NCBI RefSeq assembly: GCF_017873765.1
Contig: NZ_JAGGKP010000001.1
Location: 1,178,001-1,242,000 of the forward strand
DNA length: 64,000 nucleotides
Direction: 5' to 3'
Origin: Paenibacillus sediminis
Lineage (GTDB): Bacteria > Bacillota > Bacilli > Paenibacillales > Paenibacillaceae
The position numbers and the translations under genes are program-made. Positions 52,419 through 60,572 of this stretch are shown piece by piece. The first letter of the stretch is position 1. Each line of letters opens with the position of its first letter. The notes beneath the pieces were generated by a model, which was not told where the DNA came from, made no database searches, and saw nothing but the letters and a program-made list of their open reading frames with translations.

Positions 52419-52721
52419 TTACGCTTCCGCTTCCTCTTCGTACACATAGTCGATATCGTCGATGGAATCTAAATATTTTACATTAAGCCGATAACCTCTT
52501 AAATACCATAGATCATGTTCTTCCATGAAAAATGTCAGACCGCCTGCCTCCGTACGAAATCCGGGATGCTTCGGTTGTTCCACGGAAATGCCGAGTGAAT
52601 ATCCTGGATGGATTGGGCTCGTATTACTGTAACGAGCAAAGAACCGTATTGAATCTCCTTCTCGAAGCTCTAATTCCTTCCTGTACCATTTGGCAGCTTC
52701 CTCAGATACATGTATATTCAT
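52419..52721 (-). CDS. HesB/YneR-family protein without cluster cysteines
   Basis: 100 residues, IscA-like fold: ISEEAAKWYRKELELREGDSIRFFARY-type start (VSEEAAKWY here) and GYSLGISVEQ. The three cysteines that bind iron-sulfur clusters in IscA are absent, as in YneR of Bacillus. The function of this branch is not established. Confidence 0.85.
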   Translation of the reverse strand: MNIHVSEEAAKWYRKELELREGDSIRFFARYSNTSPIHPGYSLGISVEQPKHPGFRTEAGGLTFFMEEHDLWYLRGYRLNVKYLDSIDDIDYVYEEEAEA

Positions 52722-52849
52722 CTCATTTCTCCCCTCTAACGATATAAACGATGGGTCATTATCTTCTTTCTATCATAGCTCAATATGCTTGTAAAATACA
52801 AATAGCCCCTTATAGAGGGGCAGTTCGTAATCATTCATTATCCAAGTGT

Positions 52850-53059
52850 TTAATCAGGGATTGAGCATTTCGTTTTAATAAAATGTATTTGATTTTCTAA
52901 GCGATTGATCTGCTCTTCCAGACTGTGAGACGATGCTGCTGGACTGCCAGCTTGTGCTCGCAACGTTTCCAGCTGAGCCTTCAAACGAGGAAGATCTTGA
53001 CTTGCGTGAGCGCAATCATAGTCGCTCTCCAGGTTGTCAAAAGAAAAAGTTTCTGTCAA
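52850..53059 (-). CDS. Small coiled-coil protein
   Basis: 69 residues; residues 22-62 form a likely coiled coil (LPRLKAQLETLRAQ, LEEQINRLENQIHFI). No recognised family. A short GCCCCT/AGGGGC stem at 52805-52821 follows its stop. Its reality rests on length and composition only; ribosome site GAGG is weak. Confidence 0.5.
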   Translation of the reverse strand: MTETFSFDNLESDYDCAHASQDLPRLKAQLETLRAQAGSPAASSHSLEEQINRLENQIHFIKTKCSIPD

Positions 53060-53177
53060 TCTTGTCTGCCTCCTTAGATCTCATCATAACCTTGTTGTTC
53101 CGTCATATTATAAGACATTGCGGCAAAACTATACGCAGGCCGAACGCAGATTAAATGCTAAACACAAAAAATAAAAA

Positions 53178-53207
53178 TTGACAAATGTTTGAAACGGGTG
53201 ATACAAT
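53178..53207 (+). promoter_or_regulatory. SigA promoter of the bmr-type operon
   Basis: TTGACA (53178-53183), 18-base spacer, TACAAT (53202-53207); a transcript would start near 53214 and carry the leader peptide gene. Confidence 0.7.
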
Positions 53208-53260
53208 CGTCAGCATACGAGATTGAATTTGAATTAATTTCCAAAGAAAGGGTGAATCCG

Positions 53261-53359
53261 GTGTCCAACATCATAATGAACTATCAACCTCAGATTGCGC
53301 TTAGCCAATCAACAATCGAATACCGAAGTAACCCTGCTGGTGATACCTTCTTAAGTTGA
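53261..53359 (+). CDS. 32-residue leader peptide of the bmrCD-type operon (BmrB-like)
   Basis: GTG at 53261 with AAAGGG 8 bases upstream, 32 codons ending in TGA at 53359. The peptide begins MSNIIMNYQPQIALSQSTIE and ends NPAGDTFLS. It is the only reading frame between the promoter and a terminator 97 bases further on. In B. subtilis the bmrBCD operon has a leader peptide gene, bmrB, in this place, where ribosome stalling by translation inhibitors lets transcription pass the terminator. The peptide sequence itself need not be conserved. The stop codon lies in a small hairpin CCTTC/GAAGG (53346-53362). Confidence 0.65.
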   Translation: MSNIIMNYQPQIALSQSTIEYRSNPAGDTFLS

Positions 53360-53455
53360 AGGCTTCTAATGAGGCCTGCTCACGAAACGTCATACATTTA
53401 ACTAGCTGCGGTTACTTGTCTTTCAAGTAACGTACGCTATGAACCTGAGTTATCC

Positions 53456-53489
53456 AAGGCATATCGTTTACGGACGATATGCCTTTTTT
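53456..53489 (+). terminator. Attenuator between leader peptide and bmrC
   Basis: AAGGCATATCGT (53456-53467) / ACGATATGCCTT (53474-53485), loop TTACGG, T-run to 53489. A strong intrinsic terminator inside the operon leader, preceded by hairpin GTTACTTG/CAAGTAAC (53411-53431). I could not identify the antiterminator pairing with certainty. Confidence 0.85.
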
Positions 53490-53554
53490 GTGACTTCTTA
53501 AGACCCTTTAAGGTAACACAAGCAGTTGCTTAACGACGAAAGGAAGGGATTTTC

Positions 53555-55312
53555 TTGTTTTCAGTACTTAAAAATTTAAAATGGTTTTTTAAACAAGAGA
53601 GGCTGCGGTACACCATTGGCGTACTGTTCCTCATTATCGCGGGTATCGCGGAGCTGCTTCCACCCCGCATTCTAGGAATCGCAATTGATGATATTGCGAG
53701 CGGATCTATTACATGGAGAGCGCTGACAACGTACATACTTGCTACGGCCGGTATGTTTTTATTCATTTATTTCATCACCTATGTATGGATGTATCAGTTG
53801 TTTGGAGGTTCGAACTTACTCGAACGTATTTTACGAAATCGCTATATGGCGCATTTACTGCGGATGACACCTCCATTCTTTGAAAGAAATCGTACAGGTG
53901 ACCTGATGGCAAGAGCGACTAATGACCTGCGCGCCATCGCTGTAACCGCCGGATTCGGGATGTTGACCTTAACAGACTCAACGATTTTCTTCAGTGTCGT
54001 TCTCGTTGCAATGGGTACACTAATAAGTTGGAAATTGACCCTTGCTGCTATTCTCCCGCTGCCGATCATCGCTGTTGCGATGAGCATTTACGGCAAAGCT
54101 ATCCACGAACGCTATACGGTAGCGCAAGATGCTTTTGGAGATATGAATGATCAAGTGTTAGAGTCGGTCGCAGGTGTGCGAGTTATTCGCGCATATGTGC
54201 AAGAGAAAAATGACCAGAAGCGCTTTCAGCATATCACTGATGACGTGTACCGTAAAAACCTCGCCGTTGCTAAATTGGATGCCCTTTTTGAACCTACGAT
54301 CAATTTAAGTGTAGGCCTCAGTTATGTCATTGCACTTGGTTACGGGATGTATCTTGTATTTCATAATGAGTTGACCCTAGGGGATCTCGTATCGTTTAAC
54401 ATGTACCTAGGGATGATGATTTGGCCGATGTTCGCAATCGGTGAATTAATTAATGTCATGCAGCGCGGCGGCGCTTCACTTGATCGTGTCAATGAAACGC
54501 TGTCTGTTGCTCCTGATGTCCAAGATGCTAAGGATCCAATCGATGTGAAGGAGCTTGAAGCGATCGAAATGAAAGATGTTACTTTCAGATATCCAACTTC
54601 TGCAGTTAACAATCTAGAGGATATCAATTTGCGGATTAACCGCGGCGAGACATTAGGGGTTGTCGGCCGGACAGGAAGCGGCAAATCTACCTTGCTAAAA
54701 CAACTTCTGCACGAATATCCTACGGGTACGGGAGATATTCTCATTTCGGGTGTACCCATCGAACTTATTCGTGTTGACCAACTGCACAGCTGGATCGGTT
54801 ATGTTCCGCAAGAACAAATTCTGTTCTCGAAAACGGTGCGTGAAAATATTCAATTCGGTAAGGCAAACGCAAGTGATGCGGAAGTTCTTGAAGCGATTCG
54901 TACGGCTTCTTTCGATCGTGATTTAGAGACATTATCCGATGGACTGGATACGCTGGTCGGTGAGAAAGGGATAGCTCTCTCCGGCGGACAAAAACAACGT
55001 GTATCCTTATCCAGAGCTTTTATTTCAGAACCAGACATATTAATTTTAGATGATGCGCTTTCAGCAGTAGATGCTAGAACAGAAGCGCGAATCATCGAGA
55101 ATATTCGTGAGAAGCGCGCCGGAAAGACTACGCTAATCGCTACTCACCGTTTGTCCGCTGTAGAGCATGCAAACTGGATCGTAGTTCTAGAGCAAGGCAA
55201 AATTATCGAGCAAGGAACCCATCAGCAATTGATAGCTCAAGACGGTTGGTACCGTGAACAATACGAGCGGCAGCAGGTGGAATCCAATCTCTCTATAGAG
55301 GAGGTTTCCTAA
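53555..55312 (+). CDS. bmrC: Heterodimeric ABC multidrug exporter subunit, degenerate-site half (BmrC/YheI-like)
   Basis: 585 residues: six-helix membrane domain (about 1-310) and ATPase domain with GRTGSGKST (about 371), LSGGQKQR (about 476) and Walker B ILILDDALSAVD. The catalytic Glu is replaced by Asp500, the hallmark of the degenerate site in heterodimeric exporters such as BmrCD. Start TTG after AAAGGAAGGG. Its stop overlaps the next start by one base. It exports drugs when paired with the following subunit. Confidence 0.9.
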   Translation: MFSVLKNLKWFFKQERLRYTIGVLFLIIAGIAELLPPRILGIAIDDIASGSITWRALTTYILATAGMFLFIYFITYVWMYQLFGGSNLLERILRNRYMAHLLRMTPPFFERNRTGDLMARATNDLRAIAVTAGFGMLTLTDSTIFFSVVLVAMGTLISWKLTLAAILPLPIIAVAMSIYGKAIHERYTVAQDAFGDMNDQVLESVAGVRVIRAYVQEKNDQKRFQHITDDVYRKNLAVAKLDALFEPTINLSVGLSYVIALGYGMYLVFHNELTLGDLVSFNMYLGMMIWPMFAIGELINVMQRGGASLDRVNETLSVAPDVQDAKDPIDVKELEAIEMKDVTFRYPTSAVNNLEDINLRINRGETLGVVGRTGSGKSTLLKQLLHEYPTGTGDILISGVPIELIRVDQLHSWIGYVPQEQILFSKTVRENIQFGKANASDAEVLEAIRTASFDRDLETLSDGLDTLVGEKGIALSGGQKQRVSLSRAFISEPDILILDDALSAVDARTEARIIENIREKRAGKTTLIATHRLSAVEHANWIVVLEQGKIIEQGTHQQLIAQDGWYREQYERQQVESNLSIEEVS

Positions 55313-57405
55313 TGAGTACTATGAGTACAAAAAGCACAAAAGTTAATCGAAGGTTATTCCAATACGCATTAACCGCAAAGAAAACATTTATCTCCGCACT
55401 TATATTATTAGCCATTGGCGTTGGAGCAAATTTGGCCGGACCATTCATTGCAAAGACGATGATCGATGATCATTTGCTTGGCATTGAGAAACCGTATTAT
55501 GAGACAACTTCTACTCATAACGCGGCACAATATGAAGGGAAATGGTACAAACGAGGCGAACGTTTCGAAGCTGGTGAAACAAAAGGACATGAAGTACGAA
55601 TACTGGAAGTAGGCCGACAATTTGTCTTCGTTAACGAGCCAGTCACTTCTACCGAAGGTGAGAAATCACTGAGTGACGGGAAGTTGACCATCTCGTATGG
55701 TGAAACCAGCAAGACTTATGCAGCTGAGCGGCTATCTGCTAAAGAACTATTAGCTTTTTATAAATTAGAAATGCCGGGCATTATCAAATTGATTGGATGG
55801 TACTTCTTATTTTTATTTATTTCGATTGTAGCGGAGTTCGGAAAAACATACTGGCTGCAATCATCAGCGAACAAAGTCATTCAGAAACTGCGGATGGATT
55901 TATACGCTCAAATTCAGCGATTGCCTGTACATTTCTTTGATAACTTACCTGCTGGTAAAGTCGTCTCCCGTGTTACGAACGATACAGAAGCTGTTAAAGA
56001 TTTGTTCGTCGTCGTGTTATCTAATTTCTTCTCAGGATTTATTAATATGATAGGCGTATATGTAGCCTTATTCTTACTTGATGTTCGGCTTGGACTTGTC
56101 TGCTTATTCATCGTTCCGGTTATCATTGGATGGATTGCGCTCTACCGCAAATTTGCAACCAAATATAATACCGTTATTCGCTCACGTCTGAGTGAAATTA
56201 ACGCAATCATCAATGAATCCATCCAAGGAATGTCGATTATCCGTGTATTTCGCCGCCAGAAACAGACGAGCGATGAGTTTGAAGCCCTGAACAAAGATTA
56301 TATGACTTATCAGAACAAGATGCTCAACTTGAATGCGTTAACTTCCCATAATCTTGTTAATGTTCTTCGCAACTTCTCGTTCACAGTTGTACTTTGGTTT
56401 TTCGGATCTGCTGCCTTAAATGGAGTAGGTATCGTATCTATGGGGGTGCTGTACGCATTCGTCGATGTGCTGAACCGTCTATTTCATCCGATTATAGGGA
56501 TGGTCAATCAGCTGGCAACGATGGATTCTTCACTCGTATCTGCTGGCAGAGTATTTCAACTCATGGATGAACCTGGTGAAGATGTGACAGAGGGTTCGAT
56601 GCCGCGCTACAAAGGAAACGTCACATTCAAAGATGTATCTTTTGCTTATAAAAAAGATTACGTCCTAAATAACATTTCCTTCGAAGCTAAACAAGGACAG
56701 ACGGTAGCTTTAGTTGGTCACACGGGCTCAGGGAAAAGCTCGATCATCAATCTGCTGTTCCGGTTCTACGATCCGCAGAAAGGAACGATTACCATTGATG
56801 GTCAAGACGTGAAGGAAATTCCGAAGCAGTGGCTGCGTCAGCATATGGGCATTGTACTTCAGGATCCTTACTTATTTACGGGAACGATTGCCTCGAATGT
56901 CAGTCTTGGCGATGAAAGAATCAGCAGAGAGACCGCCCTAAAAGCACTTCGAGATGTAGGCGCTGAACGTATATTAGCTCATTTGCCGCAAGGATTCGAT
57001 GAGCCTGTCGTGGAGAAAGGCAGCACGTTGTCTGCTGGTCAACGCCAGCTCATCTCATTTGCCAGAGCGCTAGCTTTTGACCCTGCCATTCTTATATTAG
57101 ATGAAGCCACATCTAATATTGATACAGAGACCGAAGCGATCATTCAATCCGCGCTTGAAGTGCTTAAGAAAGGCCGCACAACATTTATCATTGCTCACCG
57201 CCTCTCCACCATCCGCAGTGCAGATCAAATTCTCGTACTTCACCGCGGACACATTGTTGAGCAGGGTACTCATGATGAACTAATGGAATTGAAAGGCCGT
57301 TATTATCAAATGTATCAATTACAGCAAGGTTCCACGGAATCGAATACTTCTTCTGAACAAGTTGCTGTTAGTCAATTAAATACGGTACCTAACGCAGTAG
57401 TGTAG
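55312..57405 (+). CDS. bmrD: Heterodimeric ABC multidrug exporter subunit, catalytic half (BmrD/YheH-like)
   Basis: 697 residues. Between helices 1 and 2 there is an insertion of about 90 residues (about 60-150, rich in charged residues), the extracellular domain known in BmrD. ATPase domain: GHTGSGKSS, LSAGQRQL and the complete Walker B LILDEATS with Glu598. The low-identity C-tail ends at 697. It forms the transporter with the previous subunit; gene order, one-base overlap and site asymmetry agree with BmrC-BmrD. Confidence 0.92.
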   Translation: MSTMSTKSTKVNRRLFQYALTAKKTFISALILLAIGVGANLAGPFIAKTMIDDHLLGIEKPYYETTSTHNAAQYEGKWYKRGERFEAGETKGHEVRILEVGRQFVFVNEPVTSTEGEKSLSDGKLTISYGETSKTYAAERLSAKELLAFYKLEMPGIIKLIGWYFLFLFISIVAEFGKTYWLQSSANKVIQKLRMDLYAQIQRLPVHFFDNLPAGKVVSRVTNDTEAVKDLFVVVLSNFFSGFINMIGVYVALFLLDVRLGLVCLFIVPVIIGWIALYRKFATKYNTVIRSRLSEINAIINESIQGMSIIRVFRRQKQTSDEFEALNKDYMTYQNKMLNLNALTSHNLVNVLRNFSFTVVLWFFGSAALNGVGIVSMGVLYAFVDVLNRLFHPIIGMVNQLATMDSSLVSAGRVFQLMDEPGEDVTEGSMPRYKGNVTFKDVSFAYKKDYVLNNISFEAKQGQTVALVGHTGSGKSSIINLLFRFYDPQKGTITIDGQDVKEIPKQWLRQHMGIVLQDPYLFTGTIASNVSLGDERISRETALKALRDVGAERILAHLPQGFDEPVVEKGSTLSAGQRQLISFARALAFDPAILILDEATSNIDTETEAIIQSALEVLKKGRTTFIIAHRLSTIRSADQILVLHRGHIVEQGTHDELMELKGRYYQMYQLQQGSTESNTSSEQVAVSQLNTVPNAVV

Positions 57406-57413
57406 AGGTACAG

Positions 57414-57450
57414 AAAGGCGCCCCTCTCTTTAAGTGAAGGGCGCCTTTTT
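57414..57450 (+). terminator. Terminator of the bmrCD-type operon
   Basis: AAGGCGCCC / GGGCGCCTT with TTTTT. Confidence 0.88.
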
Positions 57451-57458
57451 CAGATAGT

Positions 57459-58388
57459 CTATTTCGTAATTCCGTTTGTACCTTTGTTGAATGGCCGGAT
57501 TTCAATAACTTTATATTGATTAGAGATGAATGTTTCTACCTTTGCTTTTGTAATGACCTGTACGTAGATTTGTCCTGGCTCTGGAGAAGTCAGCTCGTAA
57601 TAAATGATCGCTTTATTATCGCCCGTATATTCGACTTTTGCAATCGAAATGCCATATCCAGGATTCGGTTGCTCACTCCGGATAAGAACTACTTTGTTTA
57701 AGGAATCACTAGCTTTTTCAACCGTATAGGTTACTTCTTCTTTCGAATCTTGAACTGGTTTGTCTTGATGTGAATTTACAAATTCAATCGCATTGTAGAT
57801 GATCGTTGCTGCCTCCATCCGTGTAATATTTTGCTGTGGATGGAACTGATTCTTCTCATCGAGTTGTGCGATTTTTAAAGTTAACAGCGCTTGTATACTG
57901 CCCATATTATCTGAATTTATATCCGACTCATCAGCAATCGGAACATAAATTCTTATCATAGGAAATTTGGTTGTCGCTGATAGCGCTTTATACACAATGC
58001 GTGCGAATTCTTCCTTTGTGATTGCCTTTAAGGGATCGATATCAGCAGGGACAGGAACACCGTTCTGAGCTGCGATACGCAATGATTCTGCATACCAAGC
58101 ATTTTCAGGTACCTTTTTCCACTTTATATCGGAAGAGCTGGTACTTTTCACCGTTTGAAGTTTAAACGCCTTTACTGCAAGCTGATATGCTTGAGCTGTA
58201 GTTACAACATCATTTGGCGCAAATTTATCATCACTTACACCTTGAATGATTCCTTGACTTTGCAGTGATTCTACGATTTTTTGTTGCTGCTGACCGGTTA
58301 CGTCTGAGAAGGCAGACACCGATGAGGCGAACATCATTGAACAAATCACAACAAAGGCAGCCATGGAACGAGTTTTCTTTTTCTCCAT
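57459..58388 (-). CDS. SLH-domain secreted protein
   Basis: 309 residues: signal peptide (1-26), SLH-like repeats (about 27-200; FSDVTGQQQQKIVESLQSQGIIQGVSDDKFAPNDVVTTAQAYQLAVKAF, ITKEEFARIVYKAL, ITRMEAATIIYNAI) and a C-terminal beta domain of about 90 residues resembling protease-inhibitor-like PrcB domains (VVLIRSEQPNPGYGISIAKVEY), which is an inference. It would be bound to the cell wall. Single gene converging with bmrD. Confidence 0.85.
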   Translation of the reverse strand: MEKKKTRSMAAFVVICSMMFASSVSAFSDVTGQQQQKIVESLQSQGIIQGVSDDKFAPNDVVTTAQAYQLAVKAFKLQTVKSTSSSDIKWKKVPENAWYAESLRIAAQNGVPVPADIDPLKAITKEEFARIVYKALSATTKFPMIRIYVPIADESDINSDNMGSIQALLTLKIAQLDEKNQFHPQQNITRMEAATIIYNAIEFVNSHQDKPVQDSKEEVTYTVEKASDSLNKVVLIRSEQPNPGYGISIAKVEYTGDNKAIIYYELTSPEPGQIYVQVITKAKVETFISNQYKVIEIRPFNKGTNGITK

Positions 58389-58525
58389 GTATCTTCACCT
58401 CCATCCTTCTTGACGACAAAAAAATATAATATGTTTCAAGTTGTCAAAATATAGTTCTTAAGACCTATATTGATATGTATGATAGGGTTAACGAGATGAA
58501 TCATTGCTATGCTTTAACAGATCGT

Positions 58526-58975
58526 TCAAGTGAGTTCAATTTTGGCATAAAGCTCTTTTGTATATATGTGCAGCTTAGTCTCCAAAGCCTGAGCTTGATC
58601 CTTGAACTCAATCAATTCTTGGATCATACGCATTCTGCCCTCTGCCGTAAACGTCTCTTGAATCCGCTCTTTAAAATAATCGTGGACAATATAATTGCGC
58701 TGCTTCCATATCGCTCTAAGCTGCGCCGTCTCCTCCGCTGAAAACTCAAAATTATGCTGAATCTCTTGAACCAATTGTCCAAGTGAGCTGCTCAGTTTAC
58801 GCTGGTACAGCTCGGAGAAATCTTCTTCCGATGGAACTTTACCATCAGCCAATTTCATAAGCATAATAAGGTTGGCAAGCTGCTGCTCCAGCGCCTGCGA
58901 ATAATATACGGCAAGCCCGAAGTACATAAATAATTCTCTAGATTGTTCCGTATCGATAATGATTTCGTGTGACAT
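58526..58975 (-). CDS. HEPN-like helical protein
   Basis: 149 residues, all helical. WKQRNYIVHDYF carries R-N-x3-H, the R-polar-x(3)-H form of the HEPN ribonuclease motif, at the expected place after two helices. HEPN proteins are often RNases in toxin-antitoxin and phage-defence systems, though many Rx4H proteins are not. AGGGTG precedes the ATG. It lies 94 bases downstream of the truncated argS on the same strand with no terminator between, so it may be in the arginine T-box transcript. No antitoxin-like nucleotidyltransferase is adjacent. Confidence 0.55.
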   Translation of the reverse strand: MSHEIIIDTEQSRELFMYFGLAVYYSQALEQQLANLIMLMKLADGKVPSEEDFSELYQRKLSSSLGQLVQEIQHNFEFSAEETAQLRAIWKQRNYIVHDYFKERIQETFTAEGRMRMIQELIEFKDQAQALETKLHIYTKELYAKIELT

Positions 58976-59069
58976 ACTTGCACCCTGTTTTCCATTCTAT
59001 TTAATATATATGTTACTGGAAGATTGGAAATTGAGCAATGGATTTATATTGAGATGGCTCCTACTTCAT

Positions 59070-59828
59070 TCAGATACGGCTTGGCGTCTGCAACCCTAAC
59101 ATGTGCAGCATGCGTGAGAGGCAGCTAGCCGTAAGTGATGTGAGGCGAATTCTCGCTAGCCTAACTTCAGGTGCAGGATGAATAATTTTCTCCTTATTGT
59201 AAAATTGGTTAAAAGACTTGGCAACATCAAGCAAATACCGTGCAACGATGGAAGGTTCATTACGATCAATTCCCCGCTTCAGCACGTCTGGATACTGGGT
59301 CAACAGCTTCAAAAGTTCAAATCCCGCCATGCCCACAAGCTCATCCCCTGACGTTTCGTGATCTTCTAACTGCTGTTTGGATTCTATCTCAGAGCTCATA
59401 ACTTTTTCCAATACAGCTTGTGTCCGGGCGTAGGTGTACTGAACATAAGGACCGGTTTCCCCTTCAAAATTAAGCGCATCTGCAATCGAAAAATCCACTT
59501 CATTCATTCGGTTATTTTTCAGGTCCCCGAAAACAAGCCATCTTGGAACATACTTTGTCTGATTTACAAATAGATTTACATATGGTCCTGATACAGAGAC
59601 TTTCCAGCCTTCTGCCTCGATTCGCTCACTTAATTCAGCCGCGATTTGCACCGGAGATTTGCTGAATACTTGTGCCAAAGTAAAACATGGAAACGCCACA
59701 TCACCCAATTCCGGTCTTGGAGGAATTTCAAGCAGGCGAACGATTTCTTCCTCTGGTAAATGTAAATAGGGTAACAGAGCCTGAGCAGCCATCTTGATCA
59801 ACATCTTTTTGTCCTCCTTATTGGTCAT
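59070..59828 (-). pseudogene. Arginyl-tRNA synthetase with the catalytic core deleted in frame
   Basis: 252 residues where ArgRS normally has about 560. Residues 1-85 are the N-terminal tRNA D-loop-binding domain (LLEIPPRPELGDVAFPCFTLAQVF). Then NLFVNQTKYVPRW joins straight to LVFGDLKNNRMNEVDFS, which in complete homologues comes after KMSKS. HIGH, KMSKS and the Rossmann core (about 300 residues) are absent. The rest is intact to the usual end (FEGETGPYVQYTYARTQ, DALR anticodon-binding domain, LQTPSRI). The frame is open throughout. The product cannot charge tRNA but could still bind tRNA-Arg. It follows an intact T-box leader. Confidence 0.85.
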
Positions 59829-59839
59829 TGTATAGATGC

Positions 59840-60120
59840 AAAAAAGCCCCCGTCTCTATTAAAGAGACGAGAGCTTATGAGTCCCGCGGTACCACTCTTA
59901 GTGACTAGCATACATGAACACATGTTCTGCCAGCCCTCTTGGAAACGGATAACGGTGTTCACCGGACATTCCTACTCACATGAACCATGCTTCAGAAAGT
60001 CATTTCCTGGGTGCGGTTCGAAAGAAAGGTCATACCGGCTTCCACCATCCCGGCTCGCTTGTATGAGAGCAGTTCTTTCTACTGTCCCGATCTACAATAT
60101 TTTCCATATATTTCATATTA
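59840..60120 (-). promoter_or_regulatory. T-box riboswitch leader of the truncated argS
   Basis: On the minus strand: distal stem I pattern GGGATGGTGGAAGCCGG, a candidate specifier CGC (60015-60013, Arg), CCGTTATCC, T-box core AAGAGTGGTACCGCGGG (59884-59900) and terminator CGTCTC / GAGACG with a T-run (59840-59876). It looks fully functional although the synthetase gene is not. Confidence 0.88.
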
Positions 60121-60157
60121 TTATATGAAGGATTCATGTGAAATGCAAGCGGAATTT

Positions 60158-60556
60158 TTAACGTTCCGTTTTGTAATCATCGCTGTCCATCCATTTGATC
60201 CATCCAATCATTTCTAGCTGCCTCGTAAACATGACGAGGCGAGGAAGAAGCGGATCAGCGAGCTCACCATATTTATTTGTCAACTCATCCGCAATTTGAT
60301 CTACGCTGTATGTTCCGTCACATCTCTTAAGCACTTCACTTCCGAGCAAATCAACTTGCACTGTAATGGTGTCAGGCTGATTAAGAAAACGGACGGATTG
60401 ACGCTCAATCCAGCTTAATCTAGGAACGAGAACTATTCCCATTCCATCAATATCATATTGAACGGTTAGATGTTCTTTCAATATCGGAACCATCTGAAGC
60501 AGGTTTTGGTTAACATTTGATTTGCGTTTGAGTACAGGCCATATCCACATTCCCAT
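60158..60556 (-). CDS. PqqD-like (RRE-fold) protein
   Basis: 132 residues; the C-terminal ~85 residues match the PqqD winged-helix fold (RLSWIERQSVRFLNQPDTITVQVDLLGSEVLKRCDGTYSVDQIADELTNKYG). PqqD-type domains bind peptide leaders for radical SAM and other RiPP enzymes. No such enzyme is adjacent; instead it is 16 bases downstream of an OPT transporter, so it may bind a peptide imported or exported by it. Role unknown. Confidence 0.75.
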   Translation of the reverse strand: MGMWIWPVLKRKSNVNQNLLQMVPILKEHLTVQYDIDGMGIVLVPRLSWIERQSVRFLNQPDTITVQVDLLGSEVLKRCDGTYSVDQIADELTNKYGELADPLLPRLVMFTRQLEMIGWIKWMDSDDYKTER

Positions 60557-60572
60557 AACCGTCTCAGCTCCT

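Noticed and set aside
53261..53359. Leader peptide as an independent toxin or bacteriocin gene
   Set aside because: No hydrophobic segment or processing motif; its position before an attenuator fits a leader peptide better.
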